Of a DNA stretch of 64,000 nucleotides, positions 52,833 through 63,720 are shown in pieces. The first letter of the stretch is position 1, and every line of letters starts with the position of its first letter. This DNA comes from Streptomyces sp. NBC_00670. Lineage in GTDB: Bacteria > Actinomycetota > Actinomycetes > Streptomycetales > Streptomycetaceae. The notes under the pieces are model-generated. The model saw only the letters and a list, made by a program, of their open reading frames with translations, made no database searches and was not told the origin of the DNA. The stretch lies in NCBI RefSeq assembly GCF_036226765.1, contig NZ_CP109017.1, forward strand, positions 3,482,501 through 3,546,500, in the 5' to 3' direction. Both the position numbers and the translations under genes were made by a program.

Positions 52833-53852
52833 ATGAACACGGACGAGCGCGAACACGTGATTGACGTCACCGACTTGCGGCGGGTCTACGGGGGCGGTTT
52901 CGAAGCCGTGCGCGGCATCACCTTCTCGGTGGGCCGCGGCGAACTCTTCGCGCTCCTCGGTACCAACGGCGCGGGCAAGACCTCCACCGTCGAACTCCTC
53001 GAAGGGCTCGCGGCCCCGGCGGCCGGCCGCATCCGCGTCCTCGGGCACGACCCGTACGCCGAGCGCGCCGCCGTCCGCCCACGTACGGGCGTGATGCTCC
53101 AGGAGGGCGGCTTCCCCAACGAGCTGACCGTCGCCGAGACGATACGGCTGTGGTCGGGCTGCACCAGCGACGCCCGGCCCGCGCCGGAGGCGCTCGACAT
53201 GGTCGGGCTGACCCGGCGGTCCGGTGTGCGGGTGAAGCAGCTGTCCGGCGGCGAGAAGCGGCGGCTCGACCTGGCGCTCGCCCTGCTCGGCCGCCCCGAG
53301 GTGCTGTTCCTCGACGAGCCCACGACCGGACTGGACGCCGAGGGCCGCCGGGACACCTGGGAACTGGTCCGCGCTCTGCGCGAGGCGGGCACCACCGTGC
53401 TGCTCACCACGCACTACCTGGAGGAGGCCGAGGCACTCGCCGACCGGCTGGCGATACTCCACGAGGGCCGCATCGCCGCGACGGGCACCCCGGCCGAGGT
53501 CACCGCCGCTCAGCCGTCCCGGATCTCCTTCGACCTGCCCGAGGGGTACTTCGTCGGAGACCTGCCCCCGCTCGCCGAACTCGGCGTGACGGCCCACGAG
53601 ACGTCGGGCCGGACGGTCCTGCTGCGCACGGAGGAACTGCAGCGCACCGCCACCGCCCTGCTGCTGTGGGCGGACCGCGCCGGCGTCGTGCTGCACCGGC
53701 TGGACGTGCGCTCGGCCTCGCTGGAGGAGGCGTTCCTGCACATAGCCGAGCGGGAGACGGCACGGAAGCGGGGGGAATCCGGCGGACACGGGGTGCCGGA
53801 CACGACGTCGAACGGAACTGCGGACACCTCGGCCGGGAAGGCGGCGGCATGA
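52833..53852 (+). CDS. ABC transporter ATP-binding protein
   Basis: 339-aa ATPase: Walker A GTNGAGKTS, signature QLSGGEKRRLDLAL, Walker B VLFLDEPTTGLD, and H-loop LTTHYLEEAE. It has a C-terminal regulatory extension and a Gly/Thr/Ala-rich tail. GGGGAGG precedes ATG 52833. First gene of a four-gene operon with the permease (4-base overlap), a histidine kinase and a response regulator. This layout (ABC-2 plus HisKA_3/NarL pair) usually responds to antimicrobials or membrane lipids; the substrate is unknown. Confidence 0.9.
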   Translation: MNTDEREHVIDVTDLRRVYGGGFEAVRGITFSVGRGELFALLGTNGAGKTSTVELLEGLAAPAAGRIRVLGHDPYAERAAVRPRTGVMLQEGGFPNELTVAETIRLWSGCTSDARPAPEALDMVGLTRRSGVRVKQLSGGEKRRLDLALALLGRPEVLFLDEPTTGLDAEGRRDTWELVRALREAGTTVLLTTHYLEEAEALADRLAILHEGRIAATGTPAEVTAAQPSRISFDLPEGYFVGDLPPLAELGVTAHETSGRTVLLRTEELQRTATALLLWADRAGVVLHRLDVRSASLEEAFLHIAERETARKRGESGGHGVPDTTSNGTADTSAGKAAA

Positions 53853-54730
53853 ACACGAACACGGGCACGGGGACGAACACGGGCACGGGTATGGGGACGG
53901 GCACGGGTATCGGGACGGGCACGGACACGGGTGCGGGGAGGGGTTTCGCGGGCGGGAGCCGCACCGGGAGCACCACCTCCCTGGGACGGCTGCGTGCCCT
54001 GGCCCGGGCCGAGCTGACCCTGCTGCTGCGCACCAAGAGCGTGATCGTCACCGCGGTACTCGTCCCGCTCGCGCTCCCGCTCAGCATCCGGCCCGCACTG
54101 GACGAGTTCGATCTCGAAGCCCAAGGGCTGAGCGTCGGTCCGGTGTTGCTGACCTCCGCGATCGGCTTCTCCTTCCTCTTCGCCGTCTACACGTCCCTGG
54201 TGACCGTCTTCGCCGCCCGCCGAGAGGAACTGGTGCTCAAGCGACTGCGCACCGGCGAGCTGAGGGACGCGGAGATCCTCGTCGGCACGGCGCTGCCCGC
54301 GCTCTGTATCGGCCTCATACAGTCCCTGCTCGTGGCCGTCGGCTGCACGGTCCTGCTGGACCTGCCCGCACCCCGCGCCCCGCACCTCGCCGTACTGGGC
54401 GTGCTCGCCGGTCTGGTGCTGTCCGCGGCGCTGGCCGCCCTGACCGCCAGTGTCAGCCGGACGGTGGAGAGCGCGCAGGTCACGGCGTTGCCGCTGGTGT
54501 TCGTCTCCATGCTGGGCTCGGGCCTCACGGTCCCGCTCGAGGTGCTGCCGGACAAGGTCGCCCACGTCTGCGACCTGCTGCCGCTCTCCCCGGTCATACG
54601 GCTGGTCCGCGGCGGCTGGACGGGTCAGCTGTCGGGATACGAGACGCTGGAGTCGACGGCCCTCGCCGCGGCCTGGATCGTCCTCGCCGCCTGGGCCGTA
54701 CGACGATGGTTCCGCTGGGACCGCCGCTGA
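53849..54730 (+). CDS. ABC-2 type permease with Thr-Gly repeat N-terminus
   Basis: 293-aa membrane subunit with six predicted helices from about 57 to 285 and the ABC-2 loop AARREELVLKRLRTGELRD. Its first 40 residues are an odd Thr/Gly/Asn low-complexity stretch encoded by hexanucleotide repeats. A start further in (for example near the AELTLLLR segment) lacks a suitable codon with a ribosome site, and ATG 53849 overlaps the ATPase stop, so I keep it. Followed by the kinase gene after 44 bases. Confidence 0.85.
   Translation: MNTNTGTGTNTGTGMGTGTGIGTGTDTGAGRGFAGGSRTGSTTSLGRLRALARAELTLLLRTKSVIVTAVLVPLALPLSIRPALDEFDLEAQGLSVGPVLLTSAIGFSFLFAVYTSLVTVFAARREELVLKRLRTGELRDAEILVGTALPALCIGLIQSLLVAVGCTVLLDLPAPRAPHLAVLGVLAGLVLSAALAALTASVSRTVESAQVTALPLVFVSMLGSGLTVPLEVLPDKVAHVCDLLPLSPVIRLVRGGWTGQLSGYETLESTALAAAWIVLAAWAVRRWFRWDRR
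53855..53940 (+). repeat. Hexanucleotide repeat at the 5' end of the permease gene
   Basis: Imperfect units of the ACGGGC / ACGGGT / ACGGGG type, in frame and coding Thr-Gly. Slippage in units of six would keep the frame. Confidence 0.7.
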
Positions 54731-54774
54731 CCGGAGCGGACGGGGAGAACCGCGAGGGAGAGGAGGGGAACGGA

Positions 54775-56226
54775 ATGACCCTACGTACACCGAGGCCGAT
54801 ACTCGGCTGGCAGCGTGCGTGGCACGCGCGGAGCAAGGCGGCGCGGGTGGAGCTGCAGTCCGTGATCATGTGGCGGTTCCTGCCCTGGGTGTTCGCCCTC
54901 ACCTGGATGGCGCTGCCGCTGCTCGCCGGCCTCCAGCACGGTCTGCTGTCCCGGCTGCTCGCCGCGTCGCTGCTGCTCGTCGGCGTCCTCCAGATCGTCT
55001 GGGCGAACCGGCTGGTGCGCCCGGTCCTCGACCACTACCTGGGGCGCGCCGTGCTCCCGCCGCGCGCGCTGTGGACGCCGGCGGCCCTGTTCGTCCTGGC
55101 CCTGGCGCTGGTGGCGACGCTCCACGGTCTGGACGCGGTCGCCCCGTGGGGCTGCCGGCTGGCACTGGGCGCGGTCCTGCTGTCGTTCGGGACGGTCTAC
55201 GCCATGGTCGTGCCGGTCCGCATTTTTCTGCGGCACTCCGCGATCGGCTGTGTCCTGCTGATGACGGTGTTCGGGCTGCTGCGCGGCGATGTCGGCGAGG
55301 TGCTCTTCACGGCGGCGATCACCGCATTCGGGGCCGGTCTCTCGATACTCGGCTCGCGCTGCGGGGCGTGGACGCTGGCGGTGCTGTGGGAGGCGGAGCG
55401 GTCACGGGACATCGAGGCCCGGCTCGCCGTCGCCGAAGAGCGGCTGCGGTTCGGCCGCGATCTGCACGACGTGATGGGGCGCAACCTGGCGGTGATAGCG
55501 CTCAAGAGCGAGCTCGCCGTGCAGCTCGCCCGGCGCGGCCGGCCGGAGGCGGAGTCGCAGATGATGGAGGTGCAGCGCATAGCGCAGGAGTCGCAGCGGG
55601 AGGTCCGCGAGGTGGTGCGCGGCTACCGGGGGGCCGACCTCGGGGTCGAACTCTCCGGAGCGCGCGGGGTGCTCACGGCGGCCGGCATCGACTGCACGGT
55701 GACCGGTCCTCCGGCGGGCGGGCTGCCGGCACCGGTGCAGTCGGCGCTGGCCTGGGTGGTCCGCGAGGCCGTCACCAATGTGCTGCGGCACGGGAACCCG
55801 CAGCGGTGCACGGTCGCGCTGCGGACGGCCGGGGACCGGATCGAGCTGTCGGTGGAGAACGACGGGGCACCGGTTCCGGAGGCGCAGTCCGAGGACGGAC
55901 CCGAGGCCGGGTCCGGGTCCGGGCAGGCTTCCCCGGTGGGTGGGGCCGCGGGGCGCGGGTCCGGGCTCGCGGGGCTGCGGGAGCGGCTGGCGGAGATCGG
56001 GGGCACGCTGCGGGCCGGCCCGGCCGGGACGGGCGTGTTCCGGCTCACGGCGGAGGTGCCGCTGCCGGGGCCGTCCTCCTCACCGTCCGCGGGCGACGGG
56101 TCCTTCGGGGCGCGCGTCCCGGACGCGGAGGCAGCGCCGCCGTCCGGCACCAGAGCCGTCCCGTCACCCCCGTCGTCCCCGTCGTCCCCGTCGTCCCCGT
56201 CGTCGCTGAGTGAGGTCACGCCGTGA
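54775..56226 (+). CDS. Sensor histidine kinase, HisKA_3 family
   Basis: 483-aa membrane kinase. Five or six helices lie between about 40 and 205, with almost no extracellular domain, as in DesK. The phospho-acceptor is H231 in RDLHDVMGRNLAVI. The HATPase is at about 320-430: VVREAVTNVLRHG (N-box) and RGSGLAGLRERL (G-box). A Ser/Pro-rich tail (about 435-483), with PSSPSSPSS repeats, follows. GGAGGGG precedes ATG 54775. It overlaps the response regulator gene by 4 bases. Confidence 0.92.
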   Translation: MTLRTPRPILGWQRAWHARSKAARVELQSVIMWRFLPWVFALTWMALPLLAGLQHGLLSRLLAASLLLVGVLQIVWANRLVRPVLDHYLGRAVLPPRALWTPAALFVLALALVATLHGLDAVAPWGCRLALGAVLLSFGTVYAMVVPVRIFLRHSAIGCVLLMTVFGLLRGDVGEVLFTAAITAFGAGLSILGSRCGAWTLAVLWEAERSRDIEARLAVAEERLRFGRDLHDVMGRNLAVIALKSELAVQLARRGRPEAESQMMEVQRIAQESQREVREVVRGYRGADLGVELSGARGVLTAAGIDCTVTGPPAGGLPAPVQSALAWVVREAVTNVLRHGNPQRCTVALRTAGDRIELSVENDGAPVPEAQSEDGPEAGSGSGQASPVGGAAGRGSGLAGLRERLAEIGGTLRAGPAGTGVFRLTAEVPLPGPSSSPSAGDGSFGARVPDAEAAPPSGTRAVPSPPSSPSSPSSPSSLSEVTP

Positions 56227-56885
56227 CATCCGTACCGCCGCCGTCCGCCGCCGCCGCGGGGGCCGTGCCCGTCGGTGCCCCCGTTCGGTTGCTGCTCGCC
56301 GACGACGAGCACCTCATCCGGGGCGCGCTGGCCGCGCTGCTGGCGCTGGAGGACGACCTGCTGGTAGTGGCCGAGGCCGCCACCGGGCCCGAGGCGCTGG
56401 CCATGGCGCGGGCGCACCGCCCCGATGTGGCCGTGCTGGATCTGCAGATGCCGGGGGCGGACGGCGTGAGGGTGGCCACATCCCTGCGCACCGAGCTGCC
56501 CGGGTGCCGGGTGCTGATCGTGACCAGTCACGGGCGCCCGGGCCATCTGAAGCGGGCGCTGGAGGTGGGGGTGCGGGGGTTCGTGCCGAAGACGGTGAGC
56601 GCCCAGCAGCTCGCGGAGGTGATCCGTACGGTGCACGCGGGAAACCGTTACGTCGACCCCGAGTTGGCGGCCGACGCGATTTCCACCGGGGACTCGCCGC
56701 TGACGGTGCGGGAGGCGGAGGTGCTGGAGTTCGCCGCCGACGGGGCGCCGGTCGCGGAGATCGCCGAGCGGGCGGCGCTGGCGGAGGGGACCGTGCGGAA
56801 CTATCTGTCCTCGGCGGTCTCCAAGCTGGGGGTGGAGAACCGTCATGCGGCGGTGCGTCTCGCGCGTGAGCACGGTTGGGTATAG
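56223..56885 (+). CDS. NarL/FixJ family response regulator
   Basis: 220-aa partner of the upstream kinase. The receiver domain (about 22-140) has phospho-acceptor D73 in VAVLDLQMPG, acidic pair ADDEH and Lys in GFVPKTVS. The LuxR helix-turn-helix (about 155-215) reads SPLTVREAEVLEFAADG, then EGTVRNYLSSAVSKLG. GTG 56223 overlaps the kinase stop. The likely target is the palindrome ahead of this operon. Its last codons overlap the promoter of tRNA-Gly copy 2. Confidence 0.93.
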   Translation: MTSVPPPSAAAAGAVPVGAPVRLLLADDEHLIRGALAALLALEDDLLVVAEAATGPEALAMARAHRPDVAVLDLQMPGADGVRVATSLRTELPGCRVLIVTSHGRPGHLKRALEVGVRGFVPKTVSAQQLAEVIRTVHAGNRYVDPELAADAISTGDSPLTVREAEVLEFAADGAPVAEIAERAALAEGTVRNYLSSAVSKLGVENRHAAVRLAREHGWV

Positions 56886-56886
56886 T
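56881..56886 (+). promoter_or_regulatory. -10 element of tRNA-Gly copy 2, overlapping a stop codon
   Basis: TATAGT spans the TAG stop of the response regulator gene (56883-56885) and lies 22 bases before mature tRNA. The -35 region is poor. Confidence 0.4.
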
Positions 56887-56908
56887 TGCTCCCGCGCCAC
56901 GGCGCAGT

Positions 56909-56984
56909 GCGGACGTAGCTCAGTTGGTAGAGCGCAACCTTGCCAAGGTTGAGGTCGCGAGTTCGAGCCTCGTCGTCCGCTCCA
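56909..56984 (+). tRNA. tRNA-Gly (GCC), copy 2
   Basis: 76-nt gene identical to the tRNA at 52616, including the encoded CCA and a few bases after it. Confidence 0.95.
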
Positions 56985-57002
56985 GTGGAAACAGTCGAAA
57001 GC

Positions 57003-57034
57003 GAAGGCCCCGGTCCGGTGGACCGGGGCCTTCG
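57003..57034 (+). terminator. Terminator of tRNA-Gly copy 2
   Basis: GAAGGCCCCGGTCC pairs with GGACCGGGGCCTTC around GGT, the same stem as at 52708. The purC gene converges from the right. Confidence 0.75.
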
Positions 57035-57075
57035 TCGTGTGCGGGGTCTACCGGGACCCGGCCCCGGGGGGGTCC

Positions 57076-57975
<900 letters not shown>

Positions 57976-58102
57976 GGTTCCTCCCCGGTTCTGTCCTATG
58001 GCTCGATTCTCCCGTATGCGGAACGCGGGCTTCGGCCAGGGTGGACCGGCGGGGGCCGGGGCGCGACCCGAGCCCGGCGCGCGGCACGGCCCCGCGAAAC
58101 GT

Positions 58103-59647
58103 TCACTCACGTTTGCAGATGCGGTCCAGGAGGTTGGCGGTGGCGCGCTGGATGCGGGCGTCGACGTGGCCGGGACGGTCCAGGGCCGGTGACCAGGCGA
58201 AGGTCCCGGACGCGAACACCAGCGCCCCGGAGGGGTCCCGGTACAGGGAGGTCTCCTGGTGACGCAGGACACCCTCGGCGTCCCGATAGGGGGAGTGGGC
58301 GAGCAGGATGCGGTCCTGGTGGTCGGGGAGCGGGGTGCGCGGGAAGTAGCGGTCGGCCTCGCCCGCGACCATGCCCGCCAGCTCCTCGCCCTCCCGGGCC
58401 CCGGCGCCCTCCCACAGCCAGTGGCCGGCGTTGCGCACGACCAGCGGGCTCGGTTCGGGGACGCGGCCCTGGTATTGGATGCCCAGCAGCTGCTGCTCGG
58501 GCCGGTCGACCTCCCGCCACAGCACCGGCCGGCCGGGGCCCTGGCGTTTGCGGCAGGTCAGCAGCCGGTCGGGGGTGCCGGACGGGGACGGGCCGAGCTC
58601 GACCTGCCAGTACATGGTGTTGGAGGACAGGAAGACCAGCGAGGTGCCGCACTCCCGGGCCAGCTCGACGGCCCGGCGCATGTTGGCCGACCAGTACTCG
58701 TCGTGCCCGGGGAAGACCAGGCCCCGGTAGCGGGTGACGTCGACGCGTCCGGCGTGCAGATCGCGGGCGTCGGCGTAGGCGAGGTCGTAGCCGTAGCGCT
58801 CGGCCCAGCGGATCACGTCGTAGGCGTGGCCGACGTGCAGCGGGAGGCCCGCGCCCGCGTAGGGCCGGTCGAAGGAGACGGTGGTGGCGGCCTCGGACTC
58901 GCCGAGCAGCCGGCCCCGCTCGTCCCAGGCGTGGTAGAGGCTGGCGCCGGTGCGGCCGTCCTCCGGGTAGAGGTTGTACGCCTGCCAGGTGATGTCGGGC
59001 AGCAGGAGCAGCAGGTCGGCCGGGCGGGTGTCGCGCACGGTGAACGGCACGTGCGAGCGGTGGCCGTCGGCGGTGGTCAGGACGGCCACGTAGGCGCCGG
59101 TGGTCCAGTCCCGGGGGATCTGCAGCCGCCAGGACAGCCACCAGTGGTGGCAGGAGACGGTGCGTTCGGCGGTGAGCGGCGGGGGCTGGACTATGCCGGA
59201 CAGGCGGGGGCTGCTCGTCATCTTGTGGGCGCCCTCGCCGCCGTAGTGGCCGATCCGGTAGATGTCTACGCCGAACTCCTGGGGCGGGTCGACGCTGATG
59301 TGGAAGTCGACGGCCTCGCCGGGCGTGACCGCGCCGGTGGAGGCGAAGCCTTTGATCTGCCCGCGCACGTCGTCCGCGGACCGCGGGCCGGGGGTGCGGG
59401 TGCGGCGGCCGGAGGGGTGGCGGGGGGCGGGGACGGGCGCCGTCCGGGTGGCGCCGCGCGGTCCGTCGGCGGCCCGGAACTCCGTCTCCTCGGCGGCGGG
59501 GTCGACGTACCAGGGGACGACCTGGCCCGTGTCGCCGAAGTAGTACTCCTCGCCCCGGAGCCAGGGAACAGGGCCCTGGCCGAAGGGGTCCGTGACGGCG
59601 TGCGCGAGGGCGCCCGACTCCCAGCGACGGATCCGCTCCGACTCCAT
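58103..59647 (-). CDS. N,N-dimethylformamidase beta-subunit-like protein
   Basis: 514-aa soluble protein related to the large (beta) subunit of bacterial N,N-dimethylformamidase. The N-terminal beta-rich part has GFASTGAVTPGEAVDFHISV and YRIGHYGGEGAHKM; the C-terminal glutamine-amidotransferase-like part has WQAYNLYPEDGRTG, VSFDRPYAGAG and FPGHDEYWSANMRRAV. No small alpha subunit is adjacent, so true amidase activity is doubtful. GGGGAGGGG precedes ATG 59647. It lies between purC and the pseudo-M48 gene and is conserved at this place from memory of gene order. Confidence 0.75.
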   Translation of the reverse strand: MESERIRRWESGALAHAVTDPFGQGPVPWLRGEEYYFGDTGQVVPWYVDPAAEETEFRAADGPRGATRTAPVPAPRHPSGRRTRTPGPRSADDVRGQIKGFASTGAVTPGEAVDFHISVDPPQEFGVDIYRIGHYGGEGAHKMTSSPRLSGIVQPPPLTAERTVSCHHWWLSWRLQIPRDWTTGAYVAVLTTADGHRSHVPFTVRDTRPADLLLLLPDITWQAYNLYPEDGRTGASLYHAWDERGRLLGESEAATTVSFDRPYAGAGLPLHVGHAYDVIRWAERYGYDLAYADARDLHAGRVDVTRYRGLVFPGHDEYWSANMRRAVELARECGTSLVFLSSNTMYWQVELGPSPSGTPDRLLTCRKRQGPGRPVLWREVDRPEQQLLGIQYQGRVPEPSPLVVRNAGHWLWEGAGAREGEELAGMVAGEADRYFPRTPLPDHQDRILLAHSPYRDAEGVLRHQETSLYRDPSGALVFASGTFAWSPALDRPGHVDARIQRATANLLDRICKRE

Positions 59648-59865
59648 ACGCCGCCCCTCCCCTATGCCCTTGTTGCCTCCGCCGGCGGTCCCGGCGTCGT
59701 TATGCCAGTGTCAGCTGACGCGTGCCCATGCCGCCCACGCGTTCGGACCCAGCACATCACAATATGCACGCACACCGTCACCGTTCGTCGTGAATTGACG
59801 CGAAGCGAAGGAGAGGTGTCCGGCGGGAACGGGTCGGCCGTGGCGGGCTCCGCGATCCGCGCGGA
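59648..59865. other. Intergenic region with a short palindrome
   Basis: GTCAGCTGAC (59710-59719) is a perfect palindrome 63 bases upstream of the dimethylformamidase-like start, next to an AT-rich patch (59755-59765). It may be an operator. Confidence 0.4.
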
Positions 59866-61893
59866 TCAGACCAGCCGTACCGGCTTCTCCGCGCGGACCC
59901 CCGAGCGGCCGAGCCAGTCCCGCAGGGGGCCGGGGTCCCCGGTGTCCACCAGCGTCCGCACCCGCGGCGGCAGATCCGCCGCCCGCTCCCCCCGGAGGAG
60001 CAGCGCGGGACCGTCGAGCCAGTCGAGCCCCGGGACGGCGCCGGCGGTGTCCATGGCCGCGCAGCACACCATGGCGATGACGTGGTCGGCGAGGAGTTCG
60101 CGCCCGGTGCGCGGGGGCTGGAGCGGAAAGAGCGGGAGCATGCCGTCGTCCAGCAGGCCGCGGTCGGGACCCGCCTGCTGCCCCGCCGCCGGTGCCTGAC
60201 CGGGCCCGGCGGCCGCCTCCTCCCGCGCCATCTCGGCGGTGAGCACGGCGGCGAGCGCGGCGGCGGGCCCACTGCCGCCGTCGGCTTCGTCCTCCTCGTC
60301 GAGGAGGTTCGCGACGTCCGGGTCCGTGACGTCCGGGTCCGTGACGTCCGTGTCCGTGACGTCGGCGTCCGTTACCTCGGCGTCCGTGAGGTCGGCGTCC
60401 GTGAGGTCGGCGTCCGTGACCTGGAGGTCCGGGACCTCGGCGTCCTTGGCATCGGTGTCCGCGCCGGGGGAGCCGTCCCCCGTGCGTTCGGCGCCCGGCA
60501 CCGTCAGGTGGTCCAGGACCCGGGCGAGGGTCGGCCCCTGGGCGCCCGGGCGGGAGGCATCGGGGAAGTGCCGCACACCGAGCGTGTCCAGGACCCGGTG
60601 CAGCCGGGCCGCGTCCGTCCGCCACTTGCGGTCGACGATCTCCTCCGGGTACTCGTGCCAGCCGACCGGCGCCCAGTCGGGGCCGGACTCCGCGGGGCCG
60701 CCGTGGAAGAGACGGGCGGCGAGGAGCGAGGCCGCCTCGTCCACCGTGCCCGGCTCCTCCAGCAGATCGCAGGCGGGCCGCTCGCCCAGCCGGGAGGTGA
60801 ACCCCTCGGCCAGCCGGTCCCGGCGCGACAGCTCGGTGAGCGCCGCGACGACGCCCGCGTCCAGCCGGGACGGCCAGCGGCCCATCCGCCAGGCGGGCAG
60901 CGCCACCCGGGTCAGCAGCCGGTCCCAGCCCGCGTACGCCAGCCCCACCTGTTCCTGGGCGACGATCCGCAGCCCGTAGTCCACCGTCTGCGCCCGCTCC
61001 GCCGCCGCGGCGGCCACCCCGCGCTCCATCTCCGCCGCGTGGCCCCGGCAGCCGCGCAGCAGCAGCCGGGTGACCCAGCCGGCCCCGGCCCCCGCCGTCC
61101 GCACCAGCGGACCGCGCCCGGGGGCGGAGGTCGCGGCCACGGCCGCGTCCAGCCCCCGTACGAAGCGCCGGGCCGCCGCTATGTCCGGGTGCGCGGAGGG
61201 GCCCGTACCGGCGACGACCGGAGCGAGGACCGCCCGCAGCTCGCCGACCCGCATCCACCACAGGAAGGGCGAGCCGATCACGAGCACCGGAGCGGCCTGC
61301 GTGCGGCGGAGTCCGCCGCCCGGGCCTCCCGTGCCGGACCCGCCGGGCGAGCCGGGTATGCCGAGGCGGGTACGCAGGCGGTCGCGTATGCCTCGTCCCC
61401 GCGTGCCGCGTATCGCCTCACCGGCGTCGGCGTCGGCGCCGTTCGAACCCGGGGGTGTGCCGTCGGTGCGGTGGGTGCGCTGGGCGCGGTGGGTGCGGTC
61501 CTCCAGCCAGCTGTCGCAGTCCGGGGTGAGGGCTATCGCCGAGGGCACCGGCACGTCCAGGCGGTCGGCGAGGTCGCGCACCATCCGGTACAGGTCGGGG
61601 GCCGCCTTCTCGCCGACCGCGACCGTGGGGCTCACGGCCGGGCGGGCGCGGGCGACGAGCAGCGCGATGCCCGCGCCGCACAGCAGGACGACGACGGCGA
61701 CGGCCGTCACCACACCGCGCGCCGCGGACCAGCCGGCGCCGCTGAGACGGCCGGTGGCGCCGCCCACGAGAAGGACGACGGCGACGGCGGCGGGCAGCAG
61801 GGCGACGGCCACCGCCCGGCTGCGGATCCGCAGCACGGCCAGTGCCCTGGAGCGCGCGGCGTGCGCGCCCGCCTCCATCCCCATGCCGGTCAC
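59866..61893 (-). CDS. Membrane protein, degenerate M48-like (no HExxH)
   Basis: 675-aa protein with two N-terminal helices (about 27-48 and 60-82) followed by a domain that resembles M48 peptidases: DLYRMVRDLADRLDVPVPSA, then VLVIGSPFLWWMRVGELRAV, where active enzymes read LRAVLAHExxH. Here LAPVVAGTG replaces the zinc motif, so it is probably inactive. An acidic stretch with seven TD-rich pentapeptides (about 490-525) and a C-terminal domain (about 590-675) with LLRGERAADLPPRVRTLVD follow. Start uncertain: the frame begins MTGMGMEAG. Function unknown, perhaps a scaffold. Confidence 0.65.
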   Translation of the reverse strand: MTGMGMEAGAHAARSRALAVLRIRSRAVAVALLPAAVAVVLLVGGATGRLSGAGWSAARGVVTAVAVVVLLCGAGIALLVARARPAVSPTVAVGEKAAPDLYRMVRDLADRLDVPVPSAIALTPDCDSWLEDRTHRAQRTHRTDGTPPGSNGADADAGEAIRGTRGRGIRDRLRTRLGIPGSPGGSGTGGPGGGLRRTQAAPVLVIGSPFLWWMRVGELRAVLAPVVAGTGPSAHPDIAAARRFVRGLDAAVAATSAPGRGPLVRTAGAGAGWVTRLLLRGCRGHAAEMERGVAAAAAERAQTVDYGLRIVAQEQVGLAYAGWDRLLTRVALPAWRMGRWPSRLDAGVVAALTELSRRDRLAEGFTSRLGERPACDLLEEPGTVDEAASLLAARLFHGGPAESGPDWAPVGWHEYPEEIVDRKWRTDAARLHRVLDTLGVRHFPDASRPGAQGPTLARVLDHLTVPGAERTGDGSPGADTDAKDAEVPDLQVTDADLTDADLTDAEVTDADVTDTDVTDPDVTDPDVANLLDEEDEADGGSGPAAALAAVLTAEMAREEAAAGPGQAPAAGQQAGPDRGLLDDGMLPLFPLQPPRTGRELLADHVIAMVCCAAMDTAGAVPGLDWLDGPALLLRGERAADLPPRVRTLVDTGDPGPLRDWLGRSGVRAEKPVRLV
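60312..60420. repeat. 15-bp tandem repeats coding TD pentapeptides
   Basis: About seven imperfect 15-bp units encode (A/T/P)-D-(L/V)-T-D in frame within the pseudo-M48 gene. Confidence 0.75.
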
Positions 61894-62144
61894 GACCGGA
61901 CGTCACCCCCTGCCTGTCGGCGTGCGTTGCTCACTCCCCCACTGTGGCACCCGCCACTGACATCGCAATGCCGGTGGGCCAAGTGCCGGAACGCTTGCGC
62001 GGCACCCTAGTTGGGGCCTCCGGCCCCGTCATCCGGATGGGGGGCCGGTCACTCGATGGAATGGCTTTGGGGAAAGGTGGGTGACCTGAGCGTGCATCGC
62101 GGCGCGGTTTCCGGTAAAGGGCTCGCCGCCGTGACGGAACAGAC
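61894..62144. other. Intergenic region downstream of purD
   Basis: About 250 bases carry the promoter of the pseudo-M48 gene (left part). No convincing gene; an open plus-strand frame from 62011 is the shadow of purD. Confidence 0.4.
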
Positions 62145-62176
62145 GGGCCCCGGTTCCCGCGCGGGAACCGGGGCCC
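62145..62176 (-). terminator. Perfect hairpin after purD
   Basis: GGGCCCCGGTTCCCGC pairs with GCGGGAACCGGGGCCC, a 32-bp uninterrupted palindrome 33 bases after the purD stop. No T-run. Confidence 0.75.
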
Positions 62177-62208
62177 TGGAAGTACGACCGGCCGCGCCGG
62201 TCTCCTCG

Positions 62209-63465
<1,257 letters not shown>

Positions 63466-63693
63466 GGGGTCAGCCTAACGGGCGCGGGCCGCCGGCCTTG
63501 TGGCGGGCGACGACGGGCGGGAGGGCCGGGGTTCGTACGTTCATCCGAACGGGGTGGCGTCGGGTGCGGTGCGGCCGACGCGGGGGCGGCACGACCGGCG
63601 CTGGGAGCGGGGCGGCCCCTCTCTCTCGCTCACCTCATTCGACACACGGTCCCGCTCGCCCCTCACTCCTTCACCCGTGCGCCCGTGCACCCG

Positions 63694-63720
63694 TTCACTC
63701 GTTCACTCGTTCACTCGTTC
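63694..63720. repeat. 8-bp tandem repeat at the dnaX stop
   Basis: GTTCACTC occurs three times in a row, followed by GTTCGAG. The first two or three units after the coding end supply TGA codons in shifted frames. Confidence 0.7.
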
